Source of the DNA: JBHENC01 sp046262295
GTDB taxonomy: Bacteria; Acidobacteriota; Blastocatellia; Pyrinomonadales; Pyrinomonadaceae
Direction of reading: 5' to 3'
Assembly: GCA_046262295.1 (NCBI GenBank)
Contig: JBHENC010000006.1
Location: forward strand, 260,856 to 324,855
Length of the DNA: 64,000 nucleotides
Numbering within the stretch: the stretch's first letter is position 1; every line of letters begins with the position of its first letter. Below are positions 17,120 to 25,274 of this stretch, piece after piece. The notes beneath the pieces are model-generated. The model was not told the origin of the DNA, did not search any database, and saw only the letters and a program-made list of their open reading frames with translations. The position numbers and the translations under genes are program-made.

Positions 17120-18229
17120 TTAAGCGACGGTAATGTCTTTCGACAAATAAACGTCCTGCACCGCGTTGAGCACCTTGACGCCTTCGGGCATCGGGCGTTG
17201 AAAAGCTTTGCGACCCGAAATAAGACCCATCCCGCCGCCGCGTTTGTTGATGACGGCGGTGCGCACGGCATCGTGTAAATCACTTTCGCCTTTGGAGTCG
17301 CCGCCGCTATTGATTAAGCCGCAGCGTCCCATGTAGCAGTTCGCCACCTGATAGCGCACGAGATCAATCGGATGATCGCTGCTCAACTTTTCGTAGATCA
17401 AATTGCTGGCCTTGCCGTAGGGCGCGTCTTTCGACAGATTGAGTTGATTGTAGCCGCCGTTGCGCACAGGCAGTTTCTGTTTGATGATGTCGGCCTGAAT
17501 CGTGCAGCCCAGATGGTTGGCCTGACCCGTCAAATCCGCCGCTTCGTGCATATCGCCTGACTTGGTTTTGAACTGCGAGTTGCGCAGGTAGCACCAGAGA
17601 ATGGTCGCCATGCCGAGTTCGTGCGCGTAAGCGAAAGCTTCGGCGACTTCCGTGATCTGCCGCGTTGATTCGTCGGAGCCGAAGTAGATGGTCGCGCCGA
17701 CGGCGATGGCGCCCATGTCGCGCGCTTCGTCAATCGTGCCGAACATAATTTGATCGAACTTGTTCGGGTAGGTGAGCAATTCGTTGTGATTGATTTTGAC
17801 GATGAACGGAATCTTGTGCGCGTAGCGGCGCGCGACGATGCCGAGCACGCCGTAGGTGGAAGCGACGGCATTGCAGCCGCCTTCAATGGCGAGCTTGACG
17901 ATGTTTTCGGGATCGAAATACTGCGGGTTGGGAGCAAACGAAGCGCCCGCCGAATGCTCTATGCCCTGGTCAACGGGCAGAATCGAAAGATAGCCTGTGC
18001 CTGCGAGCCTGCCGTTGTCGAAGAGGGTTTGCAGCGAACGCAGCACAGCGGGCGTGCGGTCGGATACAAGCCAAACGCGGTCTATGAAATCCGGCCCCGG
18101 CAATTGCAGTTGATCTTTGGGAATTGTTTGCGACGTGTAATCGAGCAGCGTGCGCGCGTCTTCCGCGCCCAATATCTCTTCAATGTTGGAAGCGTTTGAA
18201 GCGTCAGTGCGCTGGAGTTCGGTAGCCAT
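17120..18229 (-). CDS. fbaB: Class I fructose-bisphosphate aldolase (DhnA/FbaB type)
   Basis: Schiff-base aldolase of glycolysis and gluconeogenesis, of the archaeal/DhnA type. The 369-residue protein contains ILPVDQGIEHSAGASFAPNP, PFIVKINHNELLTYP with a candidate catalytic region, and INKRGGGMGLISGRKAF near the phosphate-binding end. A strong ribosome binding site (AGGAGG) nine bases before the ATG at 18229 decides the start, although the frame is open further upstream. It may be cotranscribed with the SigK/RskA pair. Confidence 0.93.
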   Translation of the reverse strand: MATELQRTDASNASNIEEILGAEDARTLLDYTSQTIPKDQLQLPGPDFIDRVWLVSDRTPAVLRSLQTLFDNGRLAGTGYLSILPVDQGIEHSAGASFAPNPQYFDPENIVKLAIEGGCNAVASTYGVLGIVARRYAHKIPFIVKINHNELLTYPNKFDQIMFGTIDEARDMGAIAVGATIYFGSDESTRQITEVAEAFAYAHELGMATILWCYLRNSQFKTKSGDMHEAADLTGQANHLGCTIQADIIKQKLPVRNGGYNQLNLSKDAPYGKASNLIYEKLSSDHPIDLVRYQVANCYMGRCGLINSGGDSKGESDLHDAVRTAVINKRGGGMGLISGRKAFQRPMPEGVKVLNAVQDVYLSKDITVA

Positions 18230-18409
18230 TTTCTTTGCGTCCTCCTGTGGCTGGATAATAGTGTGAAATATCAACGAGGTCGAACGAGGCCGTAACAGGC
18301 TGCGGATTATAGCACGACGACGCCTCTTTCAATGCAGCCTCTTTGCTTTCAAGCCGCGCTGCGAATTCTTTATGAAACTTATGAAACCGCTTTCATTGCA
18401 AAATAGTTG

Positions 18410-18438
18410 TTGACATCGGTCTCATGAAGTTTGATACT
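18410..18438 (+). promoter_or_regulatory. Predicted promoter of the RHS gene
   Basis: TTGACA (18410-18415) and GATACT (18433-18438) are separated by 17 bases, a good sigma70-type spacing. It would give a leader of about 240 bases before the RHS start codon, containing the TTAAC boxes. Confidence 0.55.
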
Positions 18439-18470
18439 CCCGTCGTTCGCCGGAAAGTCTTCTCACGCGC

Positions 18471-18570
18471 GTTAACACGGGTTAACCTCACGCTGACCAG
18501 ACTTAACTCATACCTTCAATACTTAACACTATTGAATTTGTCGGCTGGCAAACACCAAACGCACCTTAAC
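18471..18570 (+). repeat. Five helically phased TTAAC boxes in the RHS leader
   Basis: Hexamers ending in TTAAC begin at 18471, 18481, 18502, 18522 and 18565 (two GTTAAC, three CTTAAC). The spacings of 10, 21, 20 and 43 bases are close to whole helical turns, so all copies would lie on the same face of the DNA. They lie downstream of the predicted promoter. A cooperative regulator binding site is an inference. Confidence 0.5.
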
Positions 18571-18687
18571 CTGACGAATCCGGCGACCGCGTTTACACGG
18601 AGCGAGTGGTTTATTGCACTTCTCTTCGTTTCACGCCATCACTGCATTCCGCCGTCTTTTTCTCAACCTCAAATAAGGAGACGCACC

Positions 18688-21084
18688 ATGTTCAAAAGAT
18701 TCATAACCATTATCACACTATTTGCCACCTCGACGCTCTTTATGAACGGCCTCACGCGCGCTAACGATCTCACGCCCCCCCCCGCAAATTTAAGGCCAGC
18801 TAAAAAGAAGAGTTGCGCGCCATGCCAAGCCGCTTCGCAAGGCAACACTCCGGCGGATCAACTCGATAAATTAGCGACGCTCGGCCGCCGCACACAACCG
18901 CTTCCATTCACGCCACTTCAGCGTTCCGCCTTCGAGGGCGCAAACGTCAACATGGTCAGCACCGCAACCGGACATCTCGCTTTTGCCGTTACCGATCTCG
19001 AACTTAACAGCGGCGCAATGCCCATCACCTTTCAACGCACCTATGCCAGCGACCGCCGCGAAGATACGGGACTCGGCGCGGGCTGGTCTTTCGTCTTCGA
19101 TGACCGCATCACGCTCAATGCTGATACGGCGTTGCTGACAACGGGAAGCGGCTCCGCGCTCGCTTTTCGCCGCATTGGGGAAACACAACGCTTCGTGCTG
19201 CAAATTGACGAACCGCTGCCGCATCAATCGTTCGACATCGCAGACAAAGACACGATTATCGAACGCGCCAACGGCCTTACGCGCACTTACACAAAGCTCG
19301 GAGAAGCGTATCGCCTTACTCGAATCAGTGATCCGAACGGCAACGCCATCACAATCAGGTTCGACGACCGCGCGAACGTCAAACAGATTGCCAGCAACAG
19401 CGGCGCAACGCTCGCTCTTGAATGGACGGACGGCAAAGATGCACGCCTTCTCGCCGTCACTGACAGCACCAAACGGCGCATCACTTTCAAGCAGGACGGC
19501 CAACGCCTGCGCGCCGTCACCGATGCCGCTGGCGCAACGTGGACTTACAATTACGAGGGCGGCAAACTCACACGCGCCGCCGATCCGCTTAATCGAACAT
19601 TGCTGCAACTGTGGTACGACAAAGCCGGGCGCGTCACGGAAGCGGGCGATGCGGCGGGCACGTCTCTCTATGGCTACGATTCGGCCTTGAACCCCATCTC
19701 ACGCCGCACCGTTGTCACGGATCAGCTAGGAGCTGCGATTGTCTACGAGCATACGGAGCGCGGCGCGGTGGCAGCCATTAGCAACGATGAAGCACAGACG
19801 GTACGCTTTGAATACAACGCTGCCAATCGCCCCGTGCGCATCACAAATTCGCTCGGCGACGAAACGACGTTCTCCTTCGACTCGCAGAATCAACTCCTTC
19901 GCCAAACATCGAGCGACGGCGCGGATAAGAGTTTCGCCTACGACGACAAAGGCCAAATCACTTCGACGACGGAACACGGCGAGCGCACCGAGTTCATGCG
20001 CGACGAGCGAGGCAATGTAATCGCCGTCAGGAGTAGCGATGCGGCAAAGAGCTATCGCGTTGAACTGGATTCGCGCGGTCAGACAAAGACAATTTCATCC
20101 GGGCGCGGGCGCAACGTCTCTCTGGAGCACGATGCGGCGGGCAACAAAACAGCTTTTGCCTATTCCGACGTGGGACGCTTTGAGACGAAACGCGATGCGG
20201 CGGGGCGCACCATCGCAGAGCGTCTCCCGTCAGGCTTGACGTATCGCAATGAATTCGACGCGCGCGGACTAATCACCAAACGAAGTGACAATCGCGGGCA
20301 TTCTGCGACAGTAGAGCGGGATGGCAGCGGCGCGCCGGTAAGTTACACTAGAGCCGACGGGACACAGATGCGTGCGGTTCGTGACGAGGCCGGACGTGTC
20401 ACGATGCTCACGGGCTTTGACGGCATCACGCGCCGTTTCGGTTACGATGCACGCGGCGCACTGACCGATTACGCTGATGGACGCGGTATACGTGTTAAGG
20501 CAGACTACGACGAGCATGGCCGCCTACGCAGTCTTACCGACGGCAAAGGCAACAAAGCGCTCATCGAACGCGACGAGCACGAACGCATCCTCCGCATCGC
20601 GTCATCCGAAGGCGTACGGCACACCGTCGCTAAAGATCAACCGGATGCCGCTCGCTTTATCAAAACGAGCTACGGGCCGACCTCTTCAGCCAATGCACGG
20701 CAAACTATTAACATTGGAGATTTCTACGTGTCTGTGCTTGACAGCGTGTATCTCGCTTTCTTCTTCGGCGGGTCAGCCGATAATATTTGGCGTGATCCCT
20801 CTTCGTTGCTTGATCTTCTCGCATCACCCGAATCCGGTGGTGGTGAGACACGCGAGGAATGTATCTCTCGACACGCTAGTGCCTGCGATCAGGACTTCCA
20901 AGCAGAACTCAAAGGTGGTTTTATTGCAGGTCTGGTTGTGCTTGCAGGATGTACGCTTGCCACTGCATTGTTAGGAGCGGCAGTATGCACAGCTATTGCG
21001 GTCATCGTAGGTGATATTGCGATGAGTATTGCCAAGAATCGGGGGCAAGCCTGTCTGCTTCGAGCGCCGGATGGCTGTTCTTGA
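18688..21084 (+). CDS. RHS/YD-repeat exported protein with hydrophobic Cys-containing tip
   Basis: AAGGAG at 18675-18680 selects the ATG at 18688, giving 798 residues. A signal peptide is followed by a DUF6531-type start (STATGHLAFAVTDLELNSG, QRTYASDRREDTGLGAGWSF). About 16-20 YD-type repeats follow (for example ITRRFGYDARGALTDYADG). The canonical RHS core cleavage signature is not seen. After about residue 650 the repeats stop. The last 135 residues form a distinct tip with SVYLAFFFGG, a Cys pair in EECISRHASACDQDF, two long hydrophobic Gly/Ala-rich segments each with Cys, and the end QACLLRAPDGCS. This architecture fits a polymorphic-toxin-like protein with a membrane-active tip, but toxicity is inferred. 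Confidence 0.8.
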   Translation: MFKRFITIITLFATSTLFMNGLTRANDLTPPPANLRPAKKKSCAPCQAASQGNTPADQLDKLATLGRRTQPLPFTPLQRSAFEGANVNMVSTATGHLAFAVTDLELNSGAMPITFQRTYASDRREDTGLGAGWSFVFDDRITLNADTALLTTGSGSALAFRRIGETQRFVLQIDEPLPHQSFDIADKDTIIERANGLTRTYTKLGEAYRLTRISDPNGNAITIRFDDRANVKQIASNSGATLALEWTDGKDARLLAVTDSTKRRITFKQDGQRLRAVTDAAGATWTYNYEGGKLTRAADPLNRTLLQLWYDKAGRVTEAGDAAGTSLYGYDSALNPISRRTVVTDQLGAAIVYEHTERGAVAAISNDEAQTVRFEYNAANRPVRITNSLGDETTFSFDSQNQLLRQTSSDGADKSFAYDDKGQITSTTEHGERTEFMRDERGNVIAVRSSDAAKSYRVELDSRGQTKTISSGRGRNVSLEHDAAGNKTAFAYSDVGRFETKRDAAGRTIAERLPSGLTYRNEFDARGLITKRSDNRGHSATVERDGSGAPVSYTRADGTQMRAVRDEAGRVTMLTGFDGITRRFGYDARGALTDYADGRGIRVKADYDEHGRLRSLTDGKGNKALIERDEHERILRIASSEGVRHTVAKDQPDAARFIKTSYGPTSSANARQTINIGDFYVSVLDSVYLAFFFGGSADNIWRDPSSLLDLLASPESGGGETREECISRHASACDQDFQAELKGGFIAGLVVLAGCTLATALLGAAVCTAIAVIVGDIAMSIAKNRGQACLLRAPDGCS

Positions 21085-21114
21085 GAGTGACTGAACCGAT
21101 AGGTTAGGGGTCGG

Positions 21115-21152
21115 GTTTAGGGCACGCTGAGCGCCGTGCCCTAAACTCTTTC
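21115..21152 (+). terminator. Hairpin between RHS gene and first membrane protein
   Basis: GTTTAGGGCACG (21115-21126) and its exact reverse complement (21135-21146) form a 12-bp stem with an eight-base loop, followed by TCTTTCG. It lies 30 bases after the RHS stop and 34 before the next start codon. It could terminate or attenuate transcription into the putative immunity gene. Confidence 0.7.
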
Positions 21153-21180
21153 GTCATCTTAGTCAAAAGAGGAGTTTAAT

Positions 21181-21597
21181 ATGCGAAGAGAATTAACCGT
21201 CAGAATCGCGTTGTTCTTTATCGGCACGGCGGTGCTTACCGGCATGGCGATTTCTACCTCAATCTCCTACTATAATTACAGTCACACATTAGCTAGTGAT
21301 AGCCTCTCTCAATCCATTAAACTGATTGCTTTTACTGCGATTTTATCGGTTGGCATAGCCTTAAACTTTTTTTATTTCTTCTATCAGACGGTCAAGACGC
21401 ATCCGCGAATCGCGCGAGGATTGCCGATGGGCTTTGCTGTCGCCCTGTCTCTCTGTTACTTAGTTTACGAGTTCTTTTTTGACGGGCGTATAAGTTCCGA
21501 AGGGATGGACTTCGCGCTTCTTCTTATTCTGGGAGCGTGGTTGTTGCTCAACATACTTATTCACTTTGCCTTCAGGGAAAGAGCGGTCTTGCCTTAA
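21181..21597 (+). CDS. Small four-helix membrane protein, putative immunity partner
   Basis: A 138-residue protein with four predicted membrane segments (near residues 8-25, 45-68, 80-100 and 110-130). AGAGGAG (21168-21174) gives a good ribosome binding site. It is related to the protein at 21805: both have a PxxARGLP motif in the loop after the second helix (HPRIARGLPMGF against YPGLARGLPFAF) and the same helix layout. No known family was recognised. Its position directly after a membrane-active-looking RHS tip suggests an immunity role. Base composition is more AT-rich than that of the flanking housekeeping genes. Confidence 0.65.
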   Translation: MRRELTVRIALFFIGTAVLTGMAISTSISYYNYSHTLASDSLSQSIKLIAFTAILSVGIALNFFYFFYQTVKTHPRIARGLPMGFAVALSLCYLVYEFFFDGRISSEGMDFALLLILGAWLLLNILIHFAFRERAVLP

Positions 21598-21605
21598 TCG
21601 AGTAA

Positions 21606-21689
21606 AGCATTATTGCCGTATTCGACACTGGTAGCTGTATGCTCAACGGGAGAGTTTGCAATCTCAACGCGCCCGATGGATGCTCTTGA
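21606..21689 (+). pseudogene. Orphan RHS tip remnant
   Basis: After a stop codon at 21603, 27 codons without a start end in NGRVCNLNAPDGCS and a TGA. The intact RHS gene ends in NRGQACLLRAPDGCS and TGA. The shared APDGCS ending, the Cys six residues earlier, and the hairpin and membrane-protein gene that follow mark this as the leftover 3' end of a second tip. It has been displaced or inherited by duplication together with its partner gene. Confidence 0.6.
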
Positions 21690-21721
21690 TGCCAAGAAGC
21701 TGATTGGCACGAACAAGAAAA

Positions 21722-21757
21722 GATTCGGGGTATGGCGAGAGCGTCATACCTCGATTC
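21722..21757 (+). terminator. Imperfect hairpin before second membrane protein
   Basis: GATTCGGGGTATG (21722-21734) and CATACCTCGATTC (21745-21757) pair over 13 positions with two mismatched or wobble positions and a ten-base loop. It begins 32 bases after the remnant stop, nearly the same spacing as the hairpin that follows the intact RHS gene, supporting a duplicated module. It lacks a strong T run. Confidence 0.45.
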
Positions 21758-21804
21758 TTACTAAATGAATGCCCACAAATTCCGGGCTGCAAAGGAATTA
21801 CAAG

Positions 21805-22227
21805 ATGAATACTCAAGGACACCTTACCGCAAAAGTTGCGGGGCTACTGAGAGTAACGATGGTGAATATCGGCATCGCGCTTGTCGGCACATTTATATAT
21901 ATAAGGTACGTTAATCCGAGGGCAATGGAAAGCGTCGCTTCGGGTATATACCTGCTTATCTCGGTAAGCGTTTTAGCACTGCTCGTAACAATAAACTTGG
22001 TTTATTTCTGTTCTAAGATAAAGGGGATTTATCCCGGTTTAGCGCGGGGACTACCCTTCGCTTTTTGGGTAATAACTTTCTTTTACTTGCAGATGCTTCC
22101 GTTGTTGCACGTGTATCCCTTTAGCGCAGAAAGACTTATTTCTTACCTGCTTGTTTCTTTAGCAGTGAGCCTGATTCTCAACGCCGTCAGCTACGCTGTC
22201 CTTAATAGAAGGTCTAGCTTACATTAA
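21805..22227 (+). CDS. Second small four-helix membrane protein, putative immunity paralogue
   Basis: A 140-residue protein with four predicted membrane segments and the PGLARGLPFAF motif shared with the gene at 21181. AAAGGA at 21791-21796 supports the ATG at 21805 over an in-frame ATG at 21769. It follows the orphan tip remnant, as its paralogue follows the intact tip, so it may be the immunity gene of a lost tip. The family is unknown. The sequence is AT-rich relative to neighbours. Confidence 0.6.
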   Translation: MNTQGHLTAKVAGLLRVTMVNIGIALVGTFIYIRYVNPRAMESVASGIYLLISVSVLALLVTINLVYFCSKIKGIYPGLARGLPFAFWVITFFYLQMLPLLHVYPFSAERLISYLLVSLAVSLILNAVSYAVLNRRSSLH

Positions 22228-22312
22228 TTGAATGTGGTGGAAGACGCGTGCAAGTTCGTCAAAAGAGTTCAAGGCGGCGGATTCTCGCAAAATTAGATGG
22301 GGGTCGAAAATT

Positions 22313-24298
22313 ATGCCTCGTACATTGAAAGCGGCGTGCAGCTTACTGCTCGCCATATTATTCAGCTTACCGTTTCCGGCAGCGGCTCAAGGCGTGAAGC
22401 CCAAGCCGCCGGTAAGCAGCACTCCAACGACTGCGACGCCAACGCGCACGGACGTTAAGAAGGAAGCCGTTGGAAAAACTTTGACGCAGGATCAGCAGAG
22501 CGCGCTCGCGGTGCTCGATGGATTGTTCGAGGCGGCGAAGCGGTTCGACGATGAGCGCGATTGGATTAAAACGCGGGCGCAGATTGCCGATGTGCTGTGG
22601 GCGTTTGATGAAGCGCGGGCGCGGCGCGAGCTTGAGGCGGCCTTTCGCGGAATCGAAAAGTTGAAGCCTGCGCCGCCACCGGCGAAAGATGATTTCATGG
22701 CGGCGATGGCGACGGTGTTTGGAGGTTCGCCGCAGTCACAGTTGCGCAGTGAAGTGTTGCGCCTTATTGCGCGCCACGATACGGCGCTGGCGAGAGAGTT
22801 AACGAAATCAGTTGTGGAGACGCCGCCGAAAGAAGAGTTGAAAAACACGCCGTTCGGTCATCAGAGCGAGCGTTCGACGTTGTACTTGCAGCAGGCGCTC
22901 GCACTCGTCGAGACAGACCCTGTGCGCGCCGCAGAGTTCGCCAAACTCAGTTTGAACGGCGGCATCGGCCTGCTCTTTCCCGGCGTGCTGCTGGCGCTTC
23001 GCATTAAAGAAACAAAACTCGCCGACGATCTTTTCGTGGACGCACTTGCTGTCGCAGAGCGCGACGCGGCAACTGCGATGACGAACGTCAGTTTGCTGTC
23101 TCCCTATGTCTTCCCGGATTACGGCGGCGCGGCCAACTCGATGCGTATGATGGCGATGCTCGATCCGAAATCGAACATCGCGGCGACACAGCCCAACCCC
23201 GCGCTCGTCACTCCGTTTTTGGACTTCGCTTACAACATGATTATGCGCCAGCCGGAGACGCAGCAGTCCGCCCCGGATGCGGCATCATCCGATAAAGAAT
23301 CTGCGAAGGCGCAGCTAGAATCTGCGAAGGCGCAGATGATGAGCGATTATCAGTCTACCGTTTCTTACGCCACAGGTCAGCAGTTGCTTCCGTACTTTGA
23401 ACGCTACGCGCCGGAACGTGCGGCAACATTGCGTGCCGCACTGGAGAATCGCCTGCGCGCCATCCCCGGCGGCACAACGCGCGATCTGCTGGCAAACCTT
23501 CAGCAACCGAGCACCGTTCAGGAACTATTGAATAAAGCGGAGGATGCGAAGACTGATCCCGAAAAGGACTCTTACTATCAACGCGCGGCGGCGCTGGCGG
23601 CGCAGAACGGCGATTACGATCAGGCCATTTCCCTTGTCGAGAAAACGCACAACACGGAACTTCAACCGCTGCTCACTTCCGTCTTTCGGATGCAGGCGGC
23701 GATGACCGCGATCAGCAAAAAAGATTGGGACGCCGCATATCGTTACGGGAGAGACATCCCTGATGTCGTCCAGCGCGCCGCCGTCTTCGCCTTTTTAGCG
23801 CAACGATTAATTGAGAAGAAAGAGACTGTGCGCGCGACACAAATGTTAATCGAAGCCGAACTCTTAATCGGCAAAGCCGACAACGGCCCGGAGAAGGCGC
23901 GCGCCATGCTTTTGATAACAAGCGCCGCCGCGCACCTCGATACGTTGCGCGGTTTTGAATCTTTCGCAGTGGCAGTTAACGCGATTAATAATTCCGACGT
24001 GCCCGCGCCGGAAGCAAAGGGCATGGCGGCGATGATTAACGGCATGAACAATATGATGATGAGTATGCTCGGAGTTCAGACGCTCGACTTTGAACAGAGC
24101 CTGCCGCTACTGGCGCGCGCCGATTTCAATCATGCGCTGTATCTGGCGCAGACGATACGGAAAAAAGAGACGGCAGTTGCGGCACAACTTGCTGCGTGTC
24201 GCGGCGTGCTCGTGAAAACCAAAGACGACGCCGCTCCTAAACTTTCAACGCGCCCCGCCGCACCTGCGGCAAAGATGGGCGGTAAGCAGAAGCCGTAA
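22313..24298 (+). CDS. Large exported alpha-helical protein of unknown function
   Basis: The ATG at 22313 starts a signal peptide (ACSLLLAILFSLPFPAAAQG), followed by a Pro/Thr-rich linker and about 600 residues of helical-repeat-like sequence, giving 661 residues in all. Recurrent patterns resemble TPR-like helices, such as LYLQQALALVETDPVRAAEFAK and ALAAQNGDYDQAISLVEK. A small internal duplication (SAKAQLE repeated as SAKAQMM) lies near residue 335. No catalytic motif is visible. It is probably periplasmic or surface-exposed; proteins of this style are common in Acidobacteriota, but that is general knowledge, not a specific match. Confidence 0.65.
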   Translation: MPRTLKAACSLLLAILFSLPFPAAAQGVKPKPPVSSTPTTATPTRTDVKKEAVGKTLTQDQQSALAVLDGLFEAAKRFDDERDWIKTRAQIADVLWAFDEARARRELEAAFRGIEKLKPAPPPAKDDFMAAMATVFGGSPQSQLRSEVLRLIARHDTALARELTKSVVETPPKEELKNTPFGHQSERSTLYLQQALALVETDPVRAAEFAKLSLNGGIGLLFPGVLLALRIKETKLADDLFVDALAVAERDAATAMTNVSLLSPYVFPDYGGAANSMRMMAMLDPKSNIAATQPNPALVTPFLDFAYNMIMRQPETQQSAPDAASSDKESAKAQLESAKAQMMSDYQSTVSYATGQQLLPYFERYAPERAATLRAALENRLRAIPGGTTRDLLANLQQPSTVQELLNKAEDAKTDPEKDSYYQRAAALAAQNGDYDQAISLVEKTHNTELQPLLTSVFRMQAAMTAISKKDWDAAYRYGRDIPDVVQRAAVFAFLAQRLIEKKETVRATQMLIEAELLIGKADNGPEKARAMLLITSAAAHLDTLRGFESFAVAVNAINNSDVPAPEAKGMAAMINGMNNMMMSMLGVQTLDFEQSLPLLARADFNHALYLAQTIRKKETAVAAQLAACRGVLVKTKDDAAPKLSTRPAAPAAKMGGKQKP

Positions 24299-24361
24299 AA
24301 AAAGTCATTCCCGGTGCGGCGCAAACGTAGGCTGCTTCACTGTCGCGCCGCCAAGTGTCTT

Positions 24362-25219
24362 TCAGCTCGCTTGCAGCGTGAACTGCCGCAAGGCTTCACG
24401 CAGGCGGACGGCGAGGCTGCCGACGGTGATGGTATAGCGGTGGTAATCGAAAGCGTTGACGAACTGTAGCCCGAGTCCCGCCGAAGTGAGGAAGATTTCG
24501 TCGGCCTCCGCGAGTGGCGCGAGATCATTGACGCTTTCGACAAAGGGCATTGATAATTCGCCCGCGAGACGGATTACCAGCGCGCGTGTTGTGCCCGCGA
24601 GCGCGCCGGTGGAAAGCGCGGGCGTGTGTAGATGGCCGTCGCGCACCCAGAACAGATTGGCGAGCGTGGTTGAGACGACTTCGCCGCGTTCGTTAAGCAC
24701 AACGGCTTCATCGAAATCGCGCCCGCGTGCTTCCTCCCAACTCAAAATGTGATCCAGATAATTGACGCTCTTAATGCCCGTTAAAGGCGAGAGCGTGTTG
24801 ACGCGGTAAGGCGAGACCGTGATCGCCACGCCTTCTTCACACGCCGCCCGCCGCTCGCCCGTGATAATCAAGAGCCGCGTTTTTTGTTTTGCATCGCCCG
24901 CGCTCGTTTGCCAGATGACTGCCTCCGCGCTCGTCAATAAAGAAACGCGCGCGCGACCTTCCGCAATTTCGTTCGCTTCGATCAATTCGGCGAGCGCCGC
25001 GCCGATTGACGCTTCGCTAAACTCTACGGCTTCGATGCCGGTTCTTTCGGCGTGCTCCTGCAAACGCGCATAATGTTCCGGCCAGAGAAACGGGCGCGCG
25101 TGATGCACGGCGAGCGTAGTAAAGACGCCGCGCCCGTAAAGCAATGCGCCGGGATTGAATGCCACACGCGCCCGCGCCGCATTCACTACGCGATTGTTCA
25201 GATAAATAAGCGTATGCAC
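24362..25219 (-). CDS. pabC: Aminodeoxychorismate lyase (class IV aminotransferase)
   Basis: PLP-dependent fold-type IV protein of 285 residues. The PLP-lysine lies in GIKSVNYLDHI, followed by FDEAVVLNERGEVVSTTLANLFWV and the phosphate-binding STGALAGTTRALV. Branched-chain and D-amino-acid aminotransferases share these features. The position directly downstream of pabB, which makes its substrate, favours the lyase that yields p-aminobenzoate for folate. The start is GTG at 25219. The spacing to pabB is 55 bases. Confidence 0.82.
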   Translation of the reverse strand: MHTLIYLNNRVVNAARARVAFNPGALLYGRGVFTTLAVHHARPFLWPEHYARLQEHAERTGIEAVEFSEASIGAALAELIEANEIAEGRARVSLLTSAEAVIWQTSAGDAKQKTRLLIITGERRAACEEGVAITVSPYRVNTLSPLTGIKSVNYLDHILSWEEARGRDFDEAVVLNERGEVVSTTLANLFWVRDGHLHTPALSTGALAGTTRALVIRLAGELSMPFVESVNDLAPLAEADEIFLTSAGLGLQFVNAFDYHRYTITVGSLAVRLREALRQFTLQAS

Positions 25220-25274
25220 TCTCGCCGCAACCTTTCAACGATAACTACAAACCCGTCCGCGCACGTCTGTTTCA

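Larger units (their letters stand above)
18230..18687. other. Intergenic region aldolase / RHS gene
   Basis: This 458-base gap between diverging genes holds a rightward promoter at 18410-18438 and a set of helically phased TTAAC boxes at 18471-18570, listed separately. A weakly open reading frame runs through it in frame with the RHS gene, but the strong ribosome binding site at 18675 argues against an upstream start. No other element was recognised. Confidence 0.5.
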
